DNA of 64,000 bases from an uncultured Bacteroidota bacterium (GTDB lineage: Bacteria > Bacteroidota > Bacteroidia > Flavobacteriales > Flavobacteriaceae): contig CABXRG010000003.1 of the NCBI GenBank assembly GCA_902514615.1, positions 1 through 64,000 on the forward strand, written 5' to 3'. The notes under the pieces were generated by a model. That model did no database searches. It worked only from the letters and a program-made list of their open reading frames with translations, and was not told where the DNA came from. Position 1 is the first letter of the stretch, and every line of letters begins with the position of its first letter. The position numbers and the translations under genes are program-made. Below, in pieces: positions 1-9,708 of this stretch.

Positions 1-2
1 GT

Positions 3-137
3 TTTGGTGATAACTTAACAGGTGGACCTCAAAATCAAAAAGAGTTAGAGGCCTTCGATAAATTTCAAAAAACAGTATCTCCTATATCAACATTTTTAGG
101 AACTAGAACTGAGGTAAATGTTAAAACTTGGAATTAA
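3..137 (+). CDS. 3' end of an unidentified protein-coding gene (partial; truncated by window start)
   Basis: Open frame ...FGDNLTGGPQNQKELEAFDKFQKTVSPISTFLGTRTEVNVKTWN* ending TAA at 135-137, followed by an intrinsic terminator. Confidence 0.6.
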   Translation, partial: FGDNLTGGPQNQKELEAFDKFQKTVSPISTFLGTRTEVNVKTWN

Positions 138-157
138 ATAAATTTTAAAATTCATAT

Positions 158-190
158 AAAAAACCCTCTTTTAATATCGAGGGTTTTTTT
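158..190 (+). terminator. Rho-independent terminator
   Basis: Inverted repeat AAAAAACCCTC / GAGGGTTTTTTT with T-run, just after the stop at 137. Confidence 0.85.
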
Positions 191-206
191 ATTTTTAATA
201 AAAATT

Positions 207-761
207 ATGGCAAGAACTCCTTCAAACATGATATCACTTGGAAGTGATGCACCGGATTTTAATCTAATAGATGTAACTACCAACTCTAGTTTGTCCCTTT
301 CTGATAGTAAAGGAGATATTGGAACAGTAATTATGTTTATATGTAACCATTGCCCATATGTTAAACATGTAAATCCAACAATAAGTAGGCTCTCTAAAAA
401 ATATCATAGTAATGATATTAAGTTTATTGCAATATCTAGCAATGACATTATCAATTATCCTGATGATAGTCCTGAAAAAATGAAAATTAATGCAATTGAA
501 AATGATTTTAATTTTCCCTATTTGTATGACCAGACTCAAGAGGTTGCGAAAGCATATGATGCTGCTTGTACCCCTGATTTTTATCTATATGATTCAAATT
601 TGAAGCTTGTTTATAGAGGTCAACTAGACAATTCCAGACCAGCCAACGATATTGAATCTGATGGAAGTGACATGGAAAATGCTATTCAATGCCTTAAAGA
701 TGGTGTAGAAAATAAAGAATTACAAAAACCAAGTATTGGTTGCAATATCAAGTGGAAATGA
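207..761 (+). CDS. Thioredoxin/peroxiredoxin-like family protein
   Basis: AhpC/TSA-like fold with CNHCPYVKH motif. Confidence 0.85.
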   Translation: MARTPSNMISLGSDAPDFNLIDVTTNSSLSLSDSKGDIGTVIMFICNHCPYVKHVNPTISRLSKKYHSNDIKFIAISSNDIINYPDDSPEKMKINAIENDFNFPYLYDQTQEVAKAYDAACTPDFYLYDSNLKLVYRGQLDNSRPANDIESDGSDMENAIQCLKDGVENKELQKPSIGCNIKWK

Positions 762-1693
762 CAAAACAAAATCTGATTGACTGTCATAATCGTATTAAAC
801 CATTTATTCATAATACACCTGTCTTAACATCTAATCAGATAAATAAAATGACAGGTTCTGAAATTTATTTTAAGTGTGATAATTTTCAAAAAATGGGAGC
901 ATTTAAAATGCGAGGTGCTACAAATGCAATCCTTCAACTTTCAGATGAAAATAAAAAAAATGGTGTAGTAACTCATTCATCTGGAAATTTCGCTCAAGCA
1001 CTTTCACTTGCCGCGAAAAGTATTGGAGTAAAAGCATACATTGTAATGCCATCATCAGCAACTGAAATTAAAAAAACTGCAGTGAAAGGTTACGGAGGAG
1101 AACTTATTGAATGTGATCCCAACCTTAATGCAAGAGAAAAAGCTGCAAATGATATTGCAAAATCAACTGGAGCAACTTTTCTTCACCCATCTAATGATAT
1201 TGAGGTTATCCTAGGACAAGGAACTGCATGTAAAGAGTTACTAGAATATAACGATTCAATAGAGCATGTCCTAGTTCCTGTTGGAGGAGGAGGTTTAATT
1301 GCCGGAAGTGCGCTAGCTGCAAAATATTTTGGAAAAAACTGTACAGTTATTGGAGCTGAACCTTTTGAAGTTGATGATGCTTATAGATCACTTAAAAGTG
1401 GGAAAATAGAGACTAATGATTCAACAAATACAATAGCTGATGGATTAAAAACTCAACTAGGTGATAAGAATTTTCCAATTATTAAGAATGAGATTAAGTC
1501 AATCATAAGAATTACAGAAGAAGAAATTATTGAGTCTATGAAAATTATATGGGAACGTTTAAAAATTATATGCGAGCCTTCTTGTTCACTCCCTCTTGCT
1601 GCAGTCTTAAAAAATAAAGAAACTTTTGAAAATAAGAAAGTAGGTATTATAATTTCTGGTGGTAATGTTGATTTAAATAATCTTCCTTTTTAA
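758..1693 (+). CDS. PLP-dependent threonine/serine dehydratase or serine racemase family
   Basis: FKMRGATNA Lys motif and VGGGGLIAG glycine loop; likely start ATG at 758 overlapping the upstream stop (ATGA); ORF track opens at 740. Confidence 0.85.
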   Translation: MTKQNLIDCHNRIKPFIHNTPVLTSNQINKMTGSEIYFKCDNFQKMGAFKMRGATNAILQLSDENKKNGVVTHSSGNFAQALSLAAKSIGVKAYIVMPSSATEIKKTAVKGYGGELIECDPNLNAREKAANDIAKSTGATFLHPSNDIEVILGQGTACKELLEYNDSIEHVLVPVGGGGLIAGSALAAKYFGKNCTVIGAEPFEVDDAYRSLKSGKIETNDSTNTIADGLKTQLGDKNFPIIKNEIKSIIRITEEEIIESMKIIWERLKIICEPSCSLPLAAVLKNKETFENKKVGIIISGGNVDLNNLPF

Positions 1694-2124
1694 GAAAGCT
1701 TTCTGTAATTCCAAAAAGAAACTAAATACAAAAGAATACTCCCCCATCCAAGATAAATAAATGGTGAACTAGGAATATAAAAATAAGCCAGTATCTGAGC
1801 TGATAAAACCATTGTACCGATACAAATAAGCAGGTTTCTTGCAAAAGCTTTACTTTCAATAAATTTTTCTTTTGAAAAAGAAATGATGAAAAGACCTATT
1901 ATAGAAACCCACAGTCCAAAGAAACGATAAATTTGTTTCAAGTATCCTGGAAGAGTATCATTTATTTCTTCACTAAATAACTTCTCAAATGTCATGCTAA
2001 GTCTTTCTTCATTTGCAACTTTATCAAGCATCCATGGTTCATCAACAAGCATCCATCTTAATCCAAGTACAATAAAGATTAATCCTAGAATTATTATTGG
2101 TGTTAGAAATAATTTTTTAGCCAT
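1690..2124 (-). CDS. Hypothetical membrane protein (about 4 TM)
   Basis: Hydrophobic segments, no recognised domain. Confidence 0.7.
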   Translation of the reverse strand: MAKKLFLTPIIILGLIFIVLGLRWMLVDEPWMLDKVANEERLSMTFEKLFSEEINDTLPGYLKQIYRFFGLWVSIIGLFIISFSKEKFIESKAFARNLLICIGTMVLSAQILAYFYIPSSPFIYLGWGSILLYLVSFWNYRKLS

Positions 2125-2160
2125 ATTATGAATATATCAAATTAGTCTTTTTTGTCATAG

Positions 2161-2235
2161 TGGGTGATACTGGATTCGAACCAGTGACCCCTACCCTGTC
2201 AAGGTAGTGCTCTAAACCAACTGAGCTAATCACCC
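2161..2235 (-). tRNA. tRNA-Val(GAC)
   Basis: GGGTGAT...ATCACCC acceptor stem, anticodon loop TTGACAG, T-loop GGTTCGAATCC; CCA not encoded. Confidence 0.93.
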
Positions 2236-2260
2236 AAGCATTACAAATCTAAAGATTTAT

Positions 2261-4126
2261 TTATTTAAGATAATTATCAAGAAAAGTTAAGATCTTTTGA
2301 TTACCCTCAATTTGTTGCTCTTTTTTTACAAATCCATGGCCTGCATCTTCGAATAAAACATATTCTACATAAGCACCTGCATTTCTTGCTTCTTGAACCA
2401 TCTCATCAGATTCAATTTGAAGAACTCTTGGATCATTTGCTCCTTGTAAAACCATGAATGGATTTTTAATATTTTTTGCATGAAATAATGGAGAAATATC
2501 ATAAAGTCTTAATGAGTCATTAGTATATGGATCTCCCATTTCTTTATAGAGTCTCTTTCTTGATGTTTCCCAAAAAGCAGGAATTGACCTTAATGTTCTA
2601 ATCCAATTTGTAACACCATATATATTGACTCCAACTTTAAATTCTTCAGGCTCAAAAGTCATGGCTGCCATAGTCATAAATCCACCATAACTTCCACCAA
2701 TAATTCCTATTTTATCAGGATCTATATAGGCCTGGTCCTGAAGCCATTTTTTCCCCCAAACACAATCTTGAAGATCATCTTCACCATGATTTTGATCATC
2801 TAATGAATAAAATGTCTTACCGTAGCCACTACTTCCCCTATTATTAACTGCAAGAATAGCATATCCATGATTAACTAAGTATTGAATTAAAGCACGATAA
2901 CCGACTCTTGATTGTCCGCCAGGCCCTCCGTGAACCCAAACTAATGCTGGAACTTTATTTCCTTTTTTAGCAGAGTGTGGCTTGTATAGTATTGCTGGTA
3001 TTTCTAATCCATCAAATGATTTATATCTAATCACCTCTGCATTAACAAGATCATTAGGATTAATATCTGAATTTAGATTAGAGGTAATTTTATTTAATTT
3101 ATTTGTTAAAAGATCATAAGTATAGATATCACCTGGTGAATTTGGACTTCCAGCAGAAATTCTTATCATTTTTTCATCATCTGAAAAAGTAACACTATTA
3201 ATGTTCATGTTTTCAATACCCACAATATTTAACTCAGATTCATCATTGGTGTTTTTAATGGTTAATTTATTTTGAGCATCCTCATTTACAGCTATTACTC
3301 TATATGAATCATTTTTTGAGAGATAGGTAAATGCTACATCCCAATTAGTCTTGTACTCAACTTTTCTATCTCCATTTGATAAATTATATGACATTAAATA
3401 ATAAAACTCACTATCATAATTTGTTGTATAAAAGAATTTTTCATCAGTTTTATTGAAATTTTGACCAGAATAGTTAGCAATTTGATTTGAAATTTCTGAT
3501 AACTGTTTATTTTTAATTTCATACAAGAATAATTTTTGCTCAGTATTAGAAATATTGATATTTAAAACTAAATAATCATCATTATTTGAGATATCATCAA
3601 TAACATATCCTGCATCATTTTTAAAAATCATTTTAGAATCAAGAGTCTTTATATTTATTTCATACAAATCAAAAAATCTTGGATCTCTAGAATTAGATTG
3701 AATATACATACCTAGTTCATCATTGGTCCAACCAAAGAATATTGCTCTTGTATTTTCTCCTGGTGTAAGATCTATGCTTTCCTCGTCCCTTATTATGTAA
3801 ACATGAGAGTTTTCATTTCCACCTTTATCAGCAGAATATATTACTTCACCTGTGGTTGGCGAATAACCTCTAACAAAAAATGATTCTTCTTTGGAGTCAG
3901 TTATTTGGGTTTCTATATTATTCTCTAGATTAACCTCATAAATGTTAAATATTCCTGACTTATCAGAACTATAGACTAATTTGCTTGCATCTTTGGAAAA
4001 AGATCCTCCAGCACTTCTATTATTAGACATTAAAGTTTCTATTGAGTACTGCTGAATTTTTTTTTCTGATTCAGAACATGAAATAACAAGAATAAATAGT
4101 GGCAATAATTTTAAAAAAAATTTCAT
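2261..4126 (-). CDS. S9 family (prolyl oligopeptidase-like) peptidase, lipoprotein
   Basis: GGSYGGFM serine motif, C-terminal GHGF, beta-propeller N-domain, lipobox VISC; start probably MKFFLKLL (ORF track 4144). Confidence 0.9.
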   Translation of the reverse strand: MKFFLKLLPLFILVISCSESEKKIQQYSIETLMSNNRSAGGSFSKDASKLVYSSDKSGIFNIYEVNLENNIETQITDSKEESFFVRGYSPTTGEVIYSADKGGNENSHVYIIRDEESIDLTPGENTRAIFFGWTNDELGMYIQSNSRDPRFFDLYEINIKTLDSKMIFKNDAGYVIDDISNNDDYLVLNINISNTEQKLFLYEIKNKQLSEISNQIANYSGQNFNKTDEKFFYTTNYDSEFYYLMSYNLSNGDRKVEYKTNWDVAFTYLSKNDSYRVIAVNEDAQNKLTIKNTNDESELNIVGIENMNINSVTFSDDEKMIRISAGSPNSPGDIYTYDLLTNKLNKITSNLNSDINPNDLVNAEVIRYKSFDGLEIPAILYKPHSAKKGNKVPALVWVHGGPGGQSRVGYRALIQYLVNHGYAILAVNNRGSSGYGKTFYSLDDQNHGEDDLQDCVWGKKWLQDQAYIDPDKIGIIGGSYGGFMTMAAMTFEPEEFKVGVNIYGVTNWIRTLRSIPAFWETSRKRLYKEMGDPYTNDSLRLYDISPLFHAKNIKNPFMVLQGANDPRVLQIESDEMVQEARNAGAYVEYVLFEDAGHGFVKKEQQIEGNQKILTFLDNYLK

Positions 4127-4187
4127 AGATATATTTTTGAGCAAAGTAAGATACGATTTATGAAAGATTTCTTGTTACTTTTAGATT

Positions 4188-4805
4188 ATGAAACATTTAT
4201 CAAAAGAAGAATTCGATGATCTACAAAAATTTTACAGAATTAATCTCATTAATTCCTGTACTGGTTACAAATCAGCAAATCTATTAGGAAGTATATCTAA
4301 GGAAGGTGTTGAGAATGTTTCTGTTTTTAGTTCAATTACTCATTTAGGAAGTAATCCTGCAATGCTTGGATATATTCTAAGGCCTACAACTGTTCCAAGA
4401 GATACATTTAAAAATATTAAGGAAACCAAATTATTTACAGTTAATCATATTTTTAAAGATATAATTAGTGAAGCCCATCACACAAGTGCAAAATACCCTG
4501 AAGAAATATCTGAATTTGATAAAACAAATTTAGAGCAAGAATACAGAGATGGATGCGAAGCACCATTCGTAAAAGGTAGTCCTGTTCAATTGGTTTGTAA
4601 ATATCAAAATGAGTATAACATAAAAGAAAATGGAACTATACTTGTAGTAGCTTCAATAGAGGACTTGTATTTTAATGAAGATCTAGTAAGTGATTCTGGT
4701 TTTCTTCAACTTGATAAAGGAGGTGTAGTAACTGTTAATGGATGTGATGGTTATGCTCTTCCAAGTCTATTGAATAGATTCGAATACCAAAGACCAAAAA
4801 AATAA
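4188..4805 (+). CDS. Flavin reductase family protein (FMN-binding split barrel)
   Basis: Flavin reductase-like sequence (NLLGSISKEGVENVSVFSS..., LGYILRPTTVPRDTFKNI). Confidence 0.8.
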   Translation: MKHLSKEEFDDLQKFYRINLINSCTGYKSANLLGSISKEGVENVSVFSSITHLGSNPAMLGYILRPTTVPRDTFKNIKETKLFTVNHIFKDIISEAHHTSAKYPEEISEFDKTNLEQEYRDGCEAPFVKGSPVQLVCKYQNEYNIKENGTILVVASIEDLYFNEDLVSDSGFLQLDKGGVVTVNGCDGYALPSLLNRFEYQRPKK

Positions 4806-5447
4806 ATGGACTTTATATCTGAAAAATTAACTGAATATATTTCTGAGAATTCAAATAAAGAACCTGAAATTCTTGCAAGATTAAATCAAGAAACCTATCA
4901 GAAAATTCTTAAACCTAGAATGATAAGTGGTCATGTTCAAGGAAGATTTTTAAGTACAATCTCTAAGATGAAATCTCCATCAACAATACTTGAAATTGGA
5001 ACATATACTGGCTATGGAACACTTTGTTTAGCAGAAGGATTATTAAATGAAGGAATGATATTTACTATTGACAGAAATGAAGAGCTACTTAAAATTCAAA
5101 ATAAATATTTTGAGCAAAGTGGTAAAAGAGATAATATAATTCAACTCACAGGTAATGCAATTGAAATTTTAAAAGATTTAGACAAAACTTTTGATATAGT
5201 ATTTATTGATGCTGATAAAGAAAATTATATTGAATATTTTAAAATAGTTGCAGAAAAACTTAATAAAAATGGAATTATCATATCAGATAATGTTCTTTGG
5301 TCAGGAAAAGTAATAGAATCAACCTCAAAACATGATGAAGAAACTAATATTTTAATTAAATATAATAGGCTATTAAATGAAGATAAAAGGTTTGAAACTA
5401 TTATTTTACCAATTAGAGATGGTCTTTCTCTATCCCGATTAATTTAA
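4806..5447 (+). CDS. SAM-dependent O-methyltransferase (caffeoyl-CoA OMT-like)
   Basis: ILEIGTYTGYGTLCLAEGL and DIVFIDADKENY motifs. Confidence 0.9.
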   Translation: MDFISEKLTEYISENSNKEPEILARLNQETYQKILKPRMISGHVQGRFLSTISKMKSPSTILEIGTYTGYGTLCLAEGLLNEGMIFTIDRNEELLKIQNKYFEQSGKRDNIIQLTGNAIEILKDLDKTFDIVFIDADKENYIEYFKIVAEKLNKNGIIISDNVLWSGKVIESTSKHDEETNILIKYNRLLNEDKRFETIILPIRDGLSLSRLI

Positions 5448-5732
5448 ATCTCTTTTAATTGAATCTTTTAGATCATCAAAATCCTTTTTAATATCACTCA
5501 CGCTATCTTTAAGATCTTTTGTTAATGAATCTGTTGGATTTTTGACATCAGTATTTTTAGAGATTTCAGTTTTTATTTCATTCGTAGCTTGTTTTATTTG
5601 AGTCATCCCTTTTGCAAGACCTTTTGCAATTGATGGTATTTTATCAGCTCCAAAAACTAGAAGTACAATAAAAAAAACAAAGACTAATTCAGCGCCACTA
5701 ATAAACAATATCATATTATCAAAACTAATCAT
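5439..5732 (-). CDS. tatA: Twin-arginine translocase TatA/TatE family subunit
   Basis: N-terminal TM then FGADKIPSIAKGLAKGM amphipathic helix. Confidence 0.88.
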   Translation of the reverse strand: MISFDNMILFISGAELVFVFFIVLLVFGADKIPSIAKGLAKGMTQIKQATNEIKTEISKNTDVKNPTDSLTKDLKDSVSDIKKDFDDLKDSIKRDLN

Positions 5733-6505
5733 TAATTCAACCTCTTAAAATTTTTTTTAAAATAATCTATTACTAGTGTATAATTTCCCATTTTAAAATT
5801 TTCTTCAACGGGATAATTATGATAGGTAGATGTGACAAATTCATGAATGTTATCTTCTGGAAGTTTAAATTCATCAATAAAAAATCTTAATCCATAAAAT
5901 TTTATTATTTCATCAATTAAGTTAAAATCATTTTTAAATTCTCTGAATTGTCTCTTTTCTTTATAATAGCCAGAAACCCAATTGTACATTCTTTCAATAT
6001 CTAAACCTCCAGTGAGAGGAGCTAAAAGAAGTTCTTTAGTTAATTGTGAATTAGATGGAATATCTTCTTTTCTGATACCTTTAAAACCAGGAATTCCTAA
6101 ATCATCGAAATTTAAATCTTTTACTATACCAGAGTTTTGAAGATCATTCATAAGACTACCAGAAAGTCCACTAGAATTAACAATTACTTCATCAAGTTCA
6201 TTAACAAATTCTTCCAAAAATATGGTTATGGATAATGAATTAAACACATCATTATCTATTTTAATTTTTCTTCTTTTAAATTGAATTGCAGAAAATATTA
6301 TTTCATCATTTAAATTAACTAAAATCTTAAATTTCCCATTTGAATCAGTAATTGTTGCTTCATATGAAGTTATGTTTAATACATGCACTCCTTCAATTGA
6401 ATATGAATTATCATTATAAACAATTCCTTCAATAAACTTTTGGTTATTAGATTGCGAAAAAGAATACAGAGAAATAAAAAGAAAAAGAGAAACTAATTTT
6501 CTCAT
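5732..6505 (-). CDS. Carboxypeptidase-like regulatory domain protein
   Basis: Signal peptide, CarboxypepD_reg-like domain, NELDEVIV motif. Confidence 0.75.
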   Translation of the reverse strand: MRKLVSLFLFISLYSFSQSNNQKFIEGIVYNDNSYSIEGVHVLNITSYEATITDSNGKFKILVNLNDEIIFSAIQFKRRKIKIDNDVFNSLSITIFLEEFVNELDEVIVNSSGLSGSLMNDLQNSGIVKDLNFDDLGIPGFKGIRKEDIPSNSQLTKELLLAPLTGGLDIERMYNWVSGYYKEKRQFREFKNDFNLIDEIIKFYGLRFFIDEFKLPEDNIHEFVTSTYHNYPVEENFKMGNYTLVIDYFKKNFKRLN

Positions 6506-7227
6506 TCAACTTTCAGATCTTTATATAGATCAGCTTTATTTAACAGATAATCAATTACTAAAAATTGATTCTTTTCCAAAATTAAATTTTTCATTTTTAC
6601 ATCTGAATCAAGATTTAATAAAAAATCATTTATTTCAAAGGATTCTAATTTAAGTACCTCAGAAAAAAAGTTTTCTTCCAAAATAAGTGGTAAAACTTCA
6701 CTTGGGATGATATTTAGTTTTTCCTCATCTGATTTAGAGTCAACTAGAGTAGAAAGGAGTTTAAATATATTTACAAAATTTAAACCATTGATCACCTGCC
6801 TATTATCAGTTAGGACATTTTGAATTTTCGAAGACTTGTCCGCTAAATAATCAAATCCTTTAAATTGTTCCTCTTTTAAATCAAGAAATTTATGAGTATC
6901 ATCTGGAGTTATTACAACTTCATCTAATTCTCTTACCCTTTGATTTATTTGGACAACAATTCTTTTATTCTTTAATATTTCTTTATTAACTCTTACTGTT
7001 CTAATAATATATTGAACAGATGAAAAAATTATTTCATCACCCTCTCTAGCATAGATTTCAAATTCACCTTCATTATTAGTTATTGTTGAACTTTGAGCAG
7101 TATTATTAATAACATTTGCTGCTGGAACATTTATATTTCTATAAATTACTTTTCCTTGAATTAACTCTCTTTCTTGAGAATAACTAAAGTGTATAATGAA
7201 AATGAAAAATAAAATTTTTTTAAGCAT
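6502..7227 (-). CDS. Carboxypeptidase-like regulatory domain protein (tandem paralogue)
   Basis: Same architecture as 5732-6505; RELDEVVI motif. Confidence 0.75.
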   Translation of the reverse strand: MLKKILFFIFIIHFSYSQERELIQGKVIYRNINVPAANVINNTAQSSTITNNEGEFEIYAREGDEIIFSSVQYIIRTVRVNKEILKNKRIVVQINQRVRELDEVVITPDDTHKFLDLKEEQFKGFDYLADKSSKIQNVLTDNRQVINGLNFVNIFKLLSTLVDSKSDEEKLNIIPSEVLPLILEENFFSEVLKLESFEINDFLLNLDSDVKMKNLILEKNQFLVIDYLLNKADLYKDLKVE

Positions 7228-7300
7228 GTTTACATCGCTAATTTAAATTTACAAAATTCATACAACAATCAGTGTAGTATTAGTCTTTAAAGAAATAATA

Positions 7301-8056
7301 CTATCTAACAAAAACAGGCTTTAATGGATTGGTAGTTTCATCCTGACTATACATGTAACCAGAAGAATTAAAATGATTTATATCAGATAAAGATTGAATT
7401 TCATTATCAATTAAAAATCTAGTCATAAAGCCTCTAGCTTTTTTTGCATAAAAGGAAATAATTTTAAGTTTTCCGTTTTTAAAATCTTTAAATACAGGGG
7501 TAATGATTGTATTATCAACCAAAGAAGAGTCAAAAACTGAAAAATATTCATTACTAGCAAGATTGATTATAAGTTCCTCGTCTTTTATCTCTTTTTTAAT
7601 CGAATCTGTAACATCATTTTTCCAGAAATCATAAAGATTTTTTGATTTATCAATAGATATTTTGGTACCCATCTCTAGTCTGTACGGTTTTATTTGATCA
7701 AATGGTTTTAAAATACCGTATAAACCTGACAATATTCTTAATGAGCTTTGAAGTTTATCATGGTTAGACTTAGAAATAGTCAATGCATTAATGCCTTCAT
7801 AAACATCACCATTAAATGCAAAAATAGCTTGCTTTTCTTTTGAATTACTATTTTGAAAATCCTGATTTCTAGACCAATTAAGATCACTAAGTTTTGGGGA
7901 AATACCCATAAGATTACCAAGAGCAGGTGCAGAAAGATCTTTTAAGATATTATTAATTTTTTTAGCCTTGTTTGCAAATAAAGGTTTAGAGGTAAGACTT
8001 GTTTCAACAATATTTTCAAAATCTAAAGACTTAGCTGGTGAAATAAGAATTTTCAT
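7301..8056 (-). CDS. yaaA: Peroxide stress protein YaaA family
   Basis: MKILISPAKSLDFE start; LRILSGLYGILKPFDQIKPYRLEMGT. Confidence 0.95.
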   Translation of the reverse strand: MKILISPAKSLDFENIVETSLTSKPLFANKAKKINNILKDLSAPALGNLMGISPKLSDLNWSRNQDFQNSNSKEKQAIFAFNGDVYEGINALTISKSNHDKLQSSLRILSGLYGILKPFDQIKPYRLEMGTKISIDKSKNLYDFWKNDVTDSIKKEIKDEELIINLASNEYFSVFDSSLVDNTIITPVFKDFKNGKLKIISFYAKKARGFMTRFLIDNEIQSLSDINHFNSSGYMYSQDETTNPLKPVFVR

Positions 8057-8065
8057 TTTTTATTT

Positions 8066-8073
8066 CAAATTTA
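8066..8073 (-). promoter_or_regulatory. Putative -7 box TAAATTTG of yaaA, 9 nt upstream of ATG
   Basis: Matches TAnnTTTG. Confidence 0.45.
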
Positions 8074-9099
8074 TAAATTTTTATGCTTAGAATAAAGTCT
8101 CCACTTATCAATTACTGAAGCAATATCTTCTGGAATTTCAGAATTGAAACATAATTTTTCTTTTGTTTTAGGGTGGATAAACCCAAGTGTTTTTGCATGA
8201 AGAGCTTGTCTTGGAAGAAGTCTAAAACAGTTATCTACAAATTGCTTATATTTTGTGTATACAGTGCCTTTCAATATTTTGTCACCGCCATATCTTTCAT
8301 CATTAAATAATGTGTGACCTATATACTTCATGTGAACTCTTATTTGGTGAGTTCTTCCAGTTTGAAGCTTACAAGTAATTAGTGTTACATATCCAAACCT
8401 CTCTATTACCTTATAATTTGTAATTGCTTCTTTCCCTCCCTCTATATCTTCATAAACAATCATTTGAAGTCTATTTTTTGGGTTTCTTCCTATTGGAGCA
8501 TTTATCTCCCCCTCATCATCTTTTACATCACCCCAAACTAGAGCATAATACTCTCTCTCAACAGATTTTTTAAAAAATTGTTTTGCAAGTAAGGTCATTG
8601 ATTTTTCAGTTTTTGCAATAACTAATAAACCTGATGTGTCTTTATCTATTCTATGAACTAAGCCAGGTCTGTTTGATGAATTATTCGGAAGATTGTCAAA
8701 ATGATATAATAAGGCATTTATTAATGTGCCGGAATAATTTCCATGTCCAGGATGAACAACCATTCCACTTTTTTTATTAACTATAATTATTGAATCATCC
8801 TCAAATTCAATATCTAAATCAATTTTTTCTGGAGTGAGAAGATTCTCATAAGGTGGATGAGTAAAAAGTATTCTAATTTTATCATCCTTTTTTACTTTAT
8901 AGCTTGATTTAACAATTTTATCATTCACTCTTATAGATCCTTCTTTAGCAGCTTTTTGAATTTTATTTCTAGTTGCATTTTCAATCCTACTCATAAGAAA
9001 TTTGTCTATCCTAAGAGGTTCTTGACCAGAATCAATATCAAATGCAAAGTGCTCGTGAAGTTCCTGTTCGAAATCAAGTTTAGAATTATCTTTTTCCAT
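8071..9099 (-). CDS. rluD: RluA/RluD family pseudouridine synthase
   Basis: S4 domain plus HRIDKDTSGLLVIAKT and TGRTHQIRVHM motifs. Confidence 0.93.
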   Translation of the reverse strand: MEKDNSKLDFEQELHEHFAFDIDSGQEPLRIDKFLMSRIENATRNKIQKAAKEGSIRVNDKIVKSSYKVKKDDKIRILFTHPPYENLLTPEKIDLDIEFEDDSIIIVNKKSGMVVHPGHGNYSGTLINALLYHFDNLPNNSSNRPGLVHRIDKDTSGLLVIAKTEKSMTLLAKQFFKKSVEREYYALVWGDVKDDEGEINAPIGRNPKNRLQMIVYEDIEGGKEAITNYKVIERFGYVTLITCKLQTGRTHQIRVHMKYIGHTLFNDERYGGDKILKGTVYTKYKQFVDNCFRLLPRQALHAKTLGFIHPKTKEKLCFNSEIPEDIASVIDKWRLYSKHKNL

Positions 9100-9637
9100 T
9101 GCCCAAAATTAAATCCAACTCTGAGTTTAATGGAATTTTTTGTCCCGGAAGTATCTTCTCCCCCTCAAATAAAACATCTAACACCATATCTTTTCCAATA
9201 TTATCAACATAACTATAATCATTTACTTGAAAGCCAAGAGCAGTAAGAATCGATTCTGCATTTCTTTTAGTTATCTGAATTACATTTGGTAAAGAAATTT
9301 TTTGAAAATTTTTAGGATTTACATTAAGATAAATTTTTCTATTCTTTTTTACTAATTCAAGTTCTTTGGGTATTTGAGATATTATTGAATAATTTGGAAG
9401 ATCAACAAAAAATTTAGAAGAATCTAACACCTCATACCTAAGTCTATTATCATCTAAGACAGTTAATGCTTCATCTAAATTCATTCCAGATAAATCAGGC
9501 ACCTCAATGTAAGAATTATGTTTTGTGTAAATCTTAAGAGAATTGTAGACTACAAAAAATACAATAAAAATGATTATTACCATTAGAATAGCTTGCTTAA
9601 ATAATGATTTACTTTTAAAGTGATTTAAAATTTTCAT
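9086..9637 (-). CDS. PASTA domain-containing single-TM protein
   Basis: N-terminal TM, repeats of PDLSGMNLDEALTVLDD / LPNVIQITKRNAESIL type; no kinase domain. Confidence 0.82.
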   Translation of the reverse strand: MKILNHFKSKSLFKQAILMVIIIFIVFFVVYNSLKIYTKHNSYIEVPDLSGMNLDEALTVLDDNRLRYEVLDSSKFFVDLPNYSIISQIPKELELVKKNRKIYLNVNPKNFQKISLPNVIQITKRNAESILTALGFQVNDYSYVDNIGKDMVLDVLFEGEKILPGQKIPLNSELDLILGNGKR

Positions 9638-9692
9638 TTAAATAATTTAATGCAAATATAATAAGACATAATTGTCTTTTATTATAATGAGT

Positions 9693-9700
9693 TACATTTG
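9693..9700 (+). promoter_or_regulatory. Putative -7 box TACATTTG of ddl, 8 nt upstream of ATG
   Basis: TAnnTTTG match; ATTG 18 nt upstream as candidate -33 element. Confidence 0.5.
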
Positions 9701-9708
9701 AAAATAAT

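Noticed and set aside
158-190. Short inverted repeat near the window start as a possible regulatory element
   Set aside because: Adequately explained as an ordinary intrinsic terminator of the upstream gene.
264-539. 91-aa minus-strand ORF inside the thioredoxin-like gene
   Set aside because: Shadow ORF opposite conserved CNHCPYV coding sequence.
8956-9246. 96-aa plus-strand ORF across rluD and the PASTA gene
   Set aside because: Antisense to two well-supported genes with no independent coding evidence.
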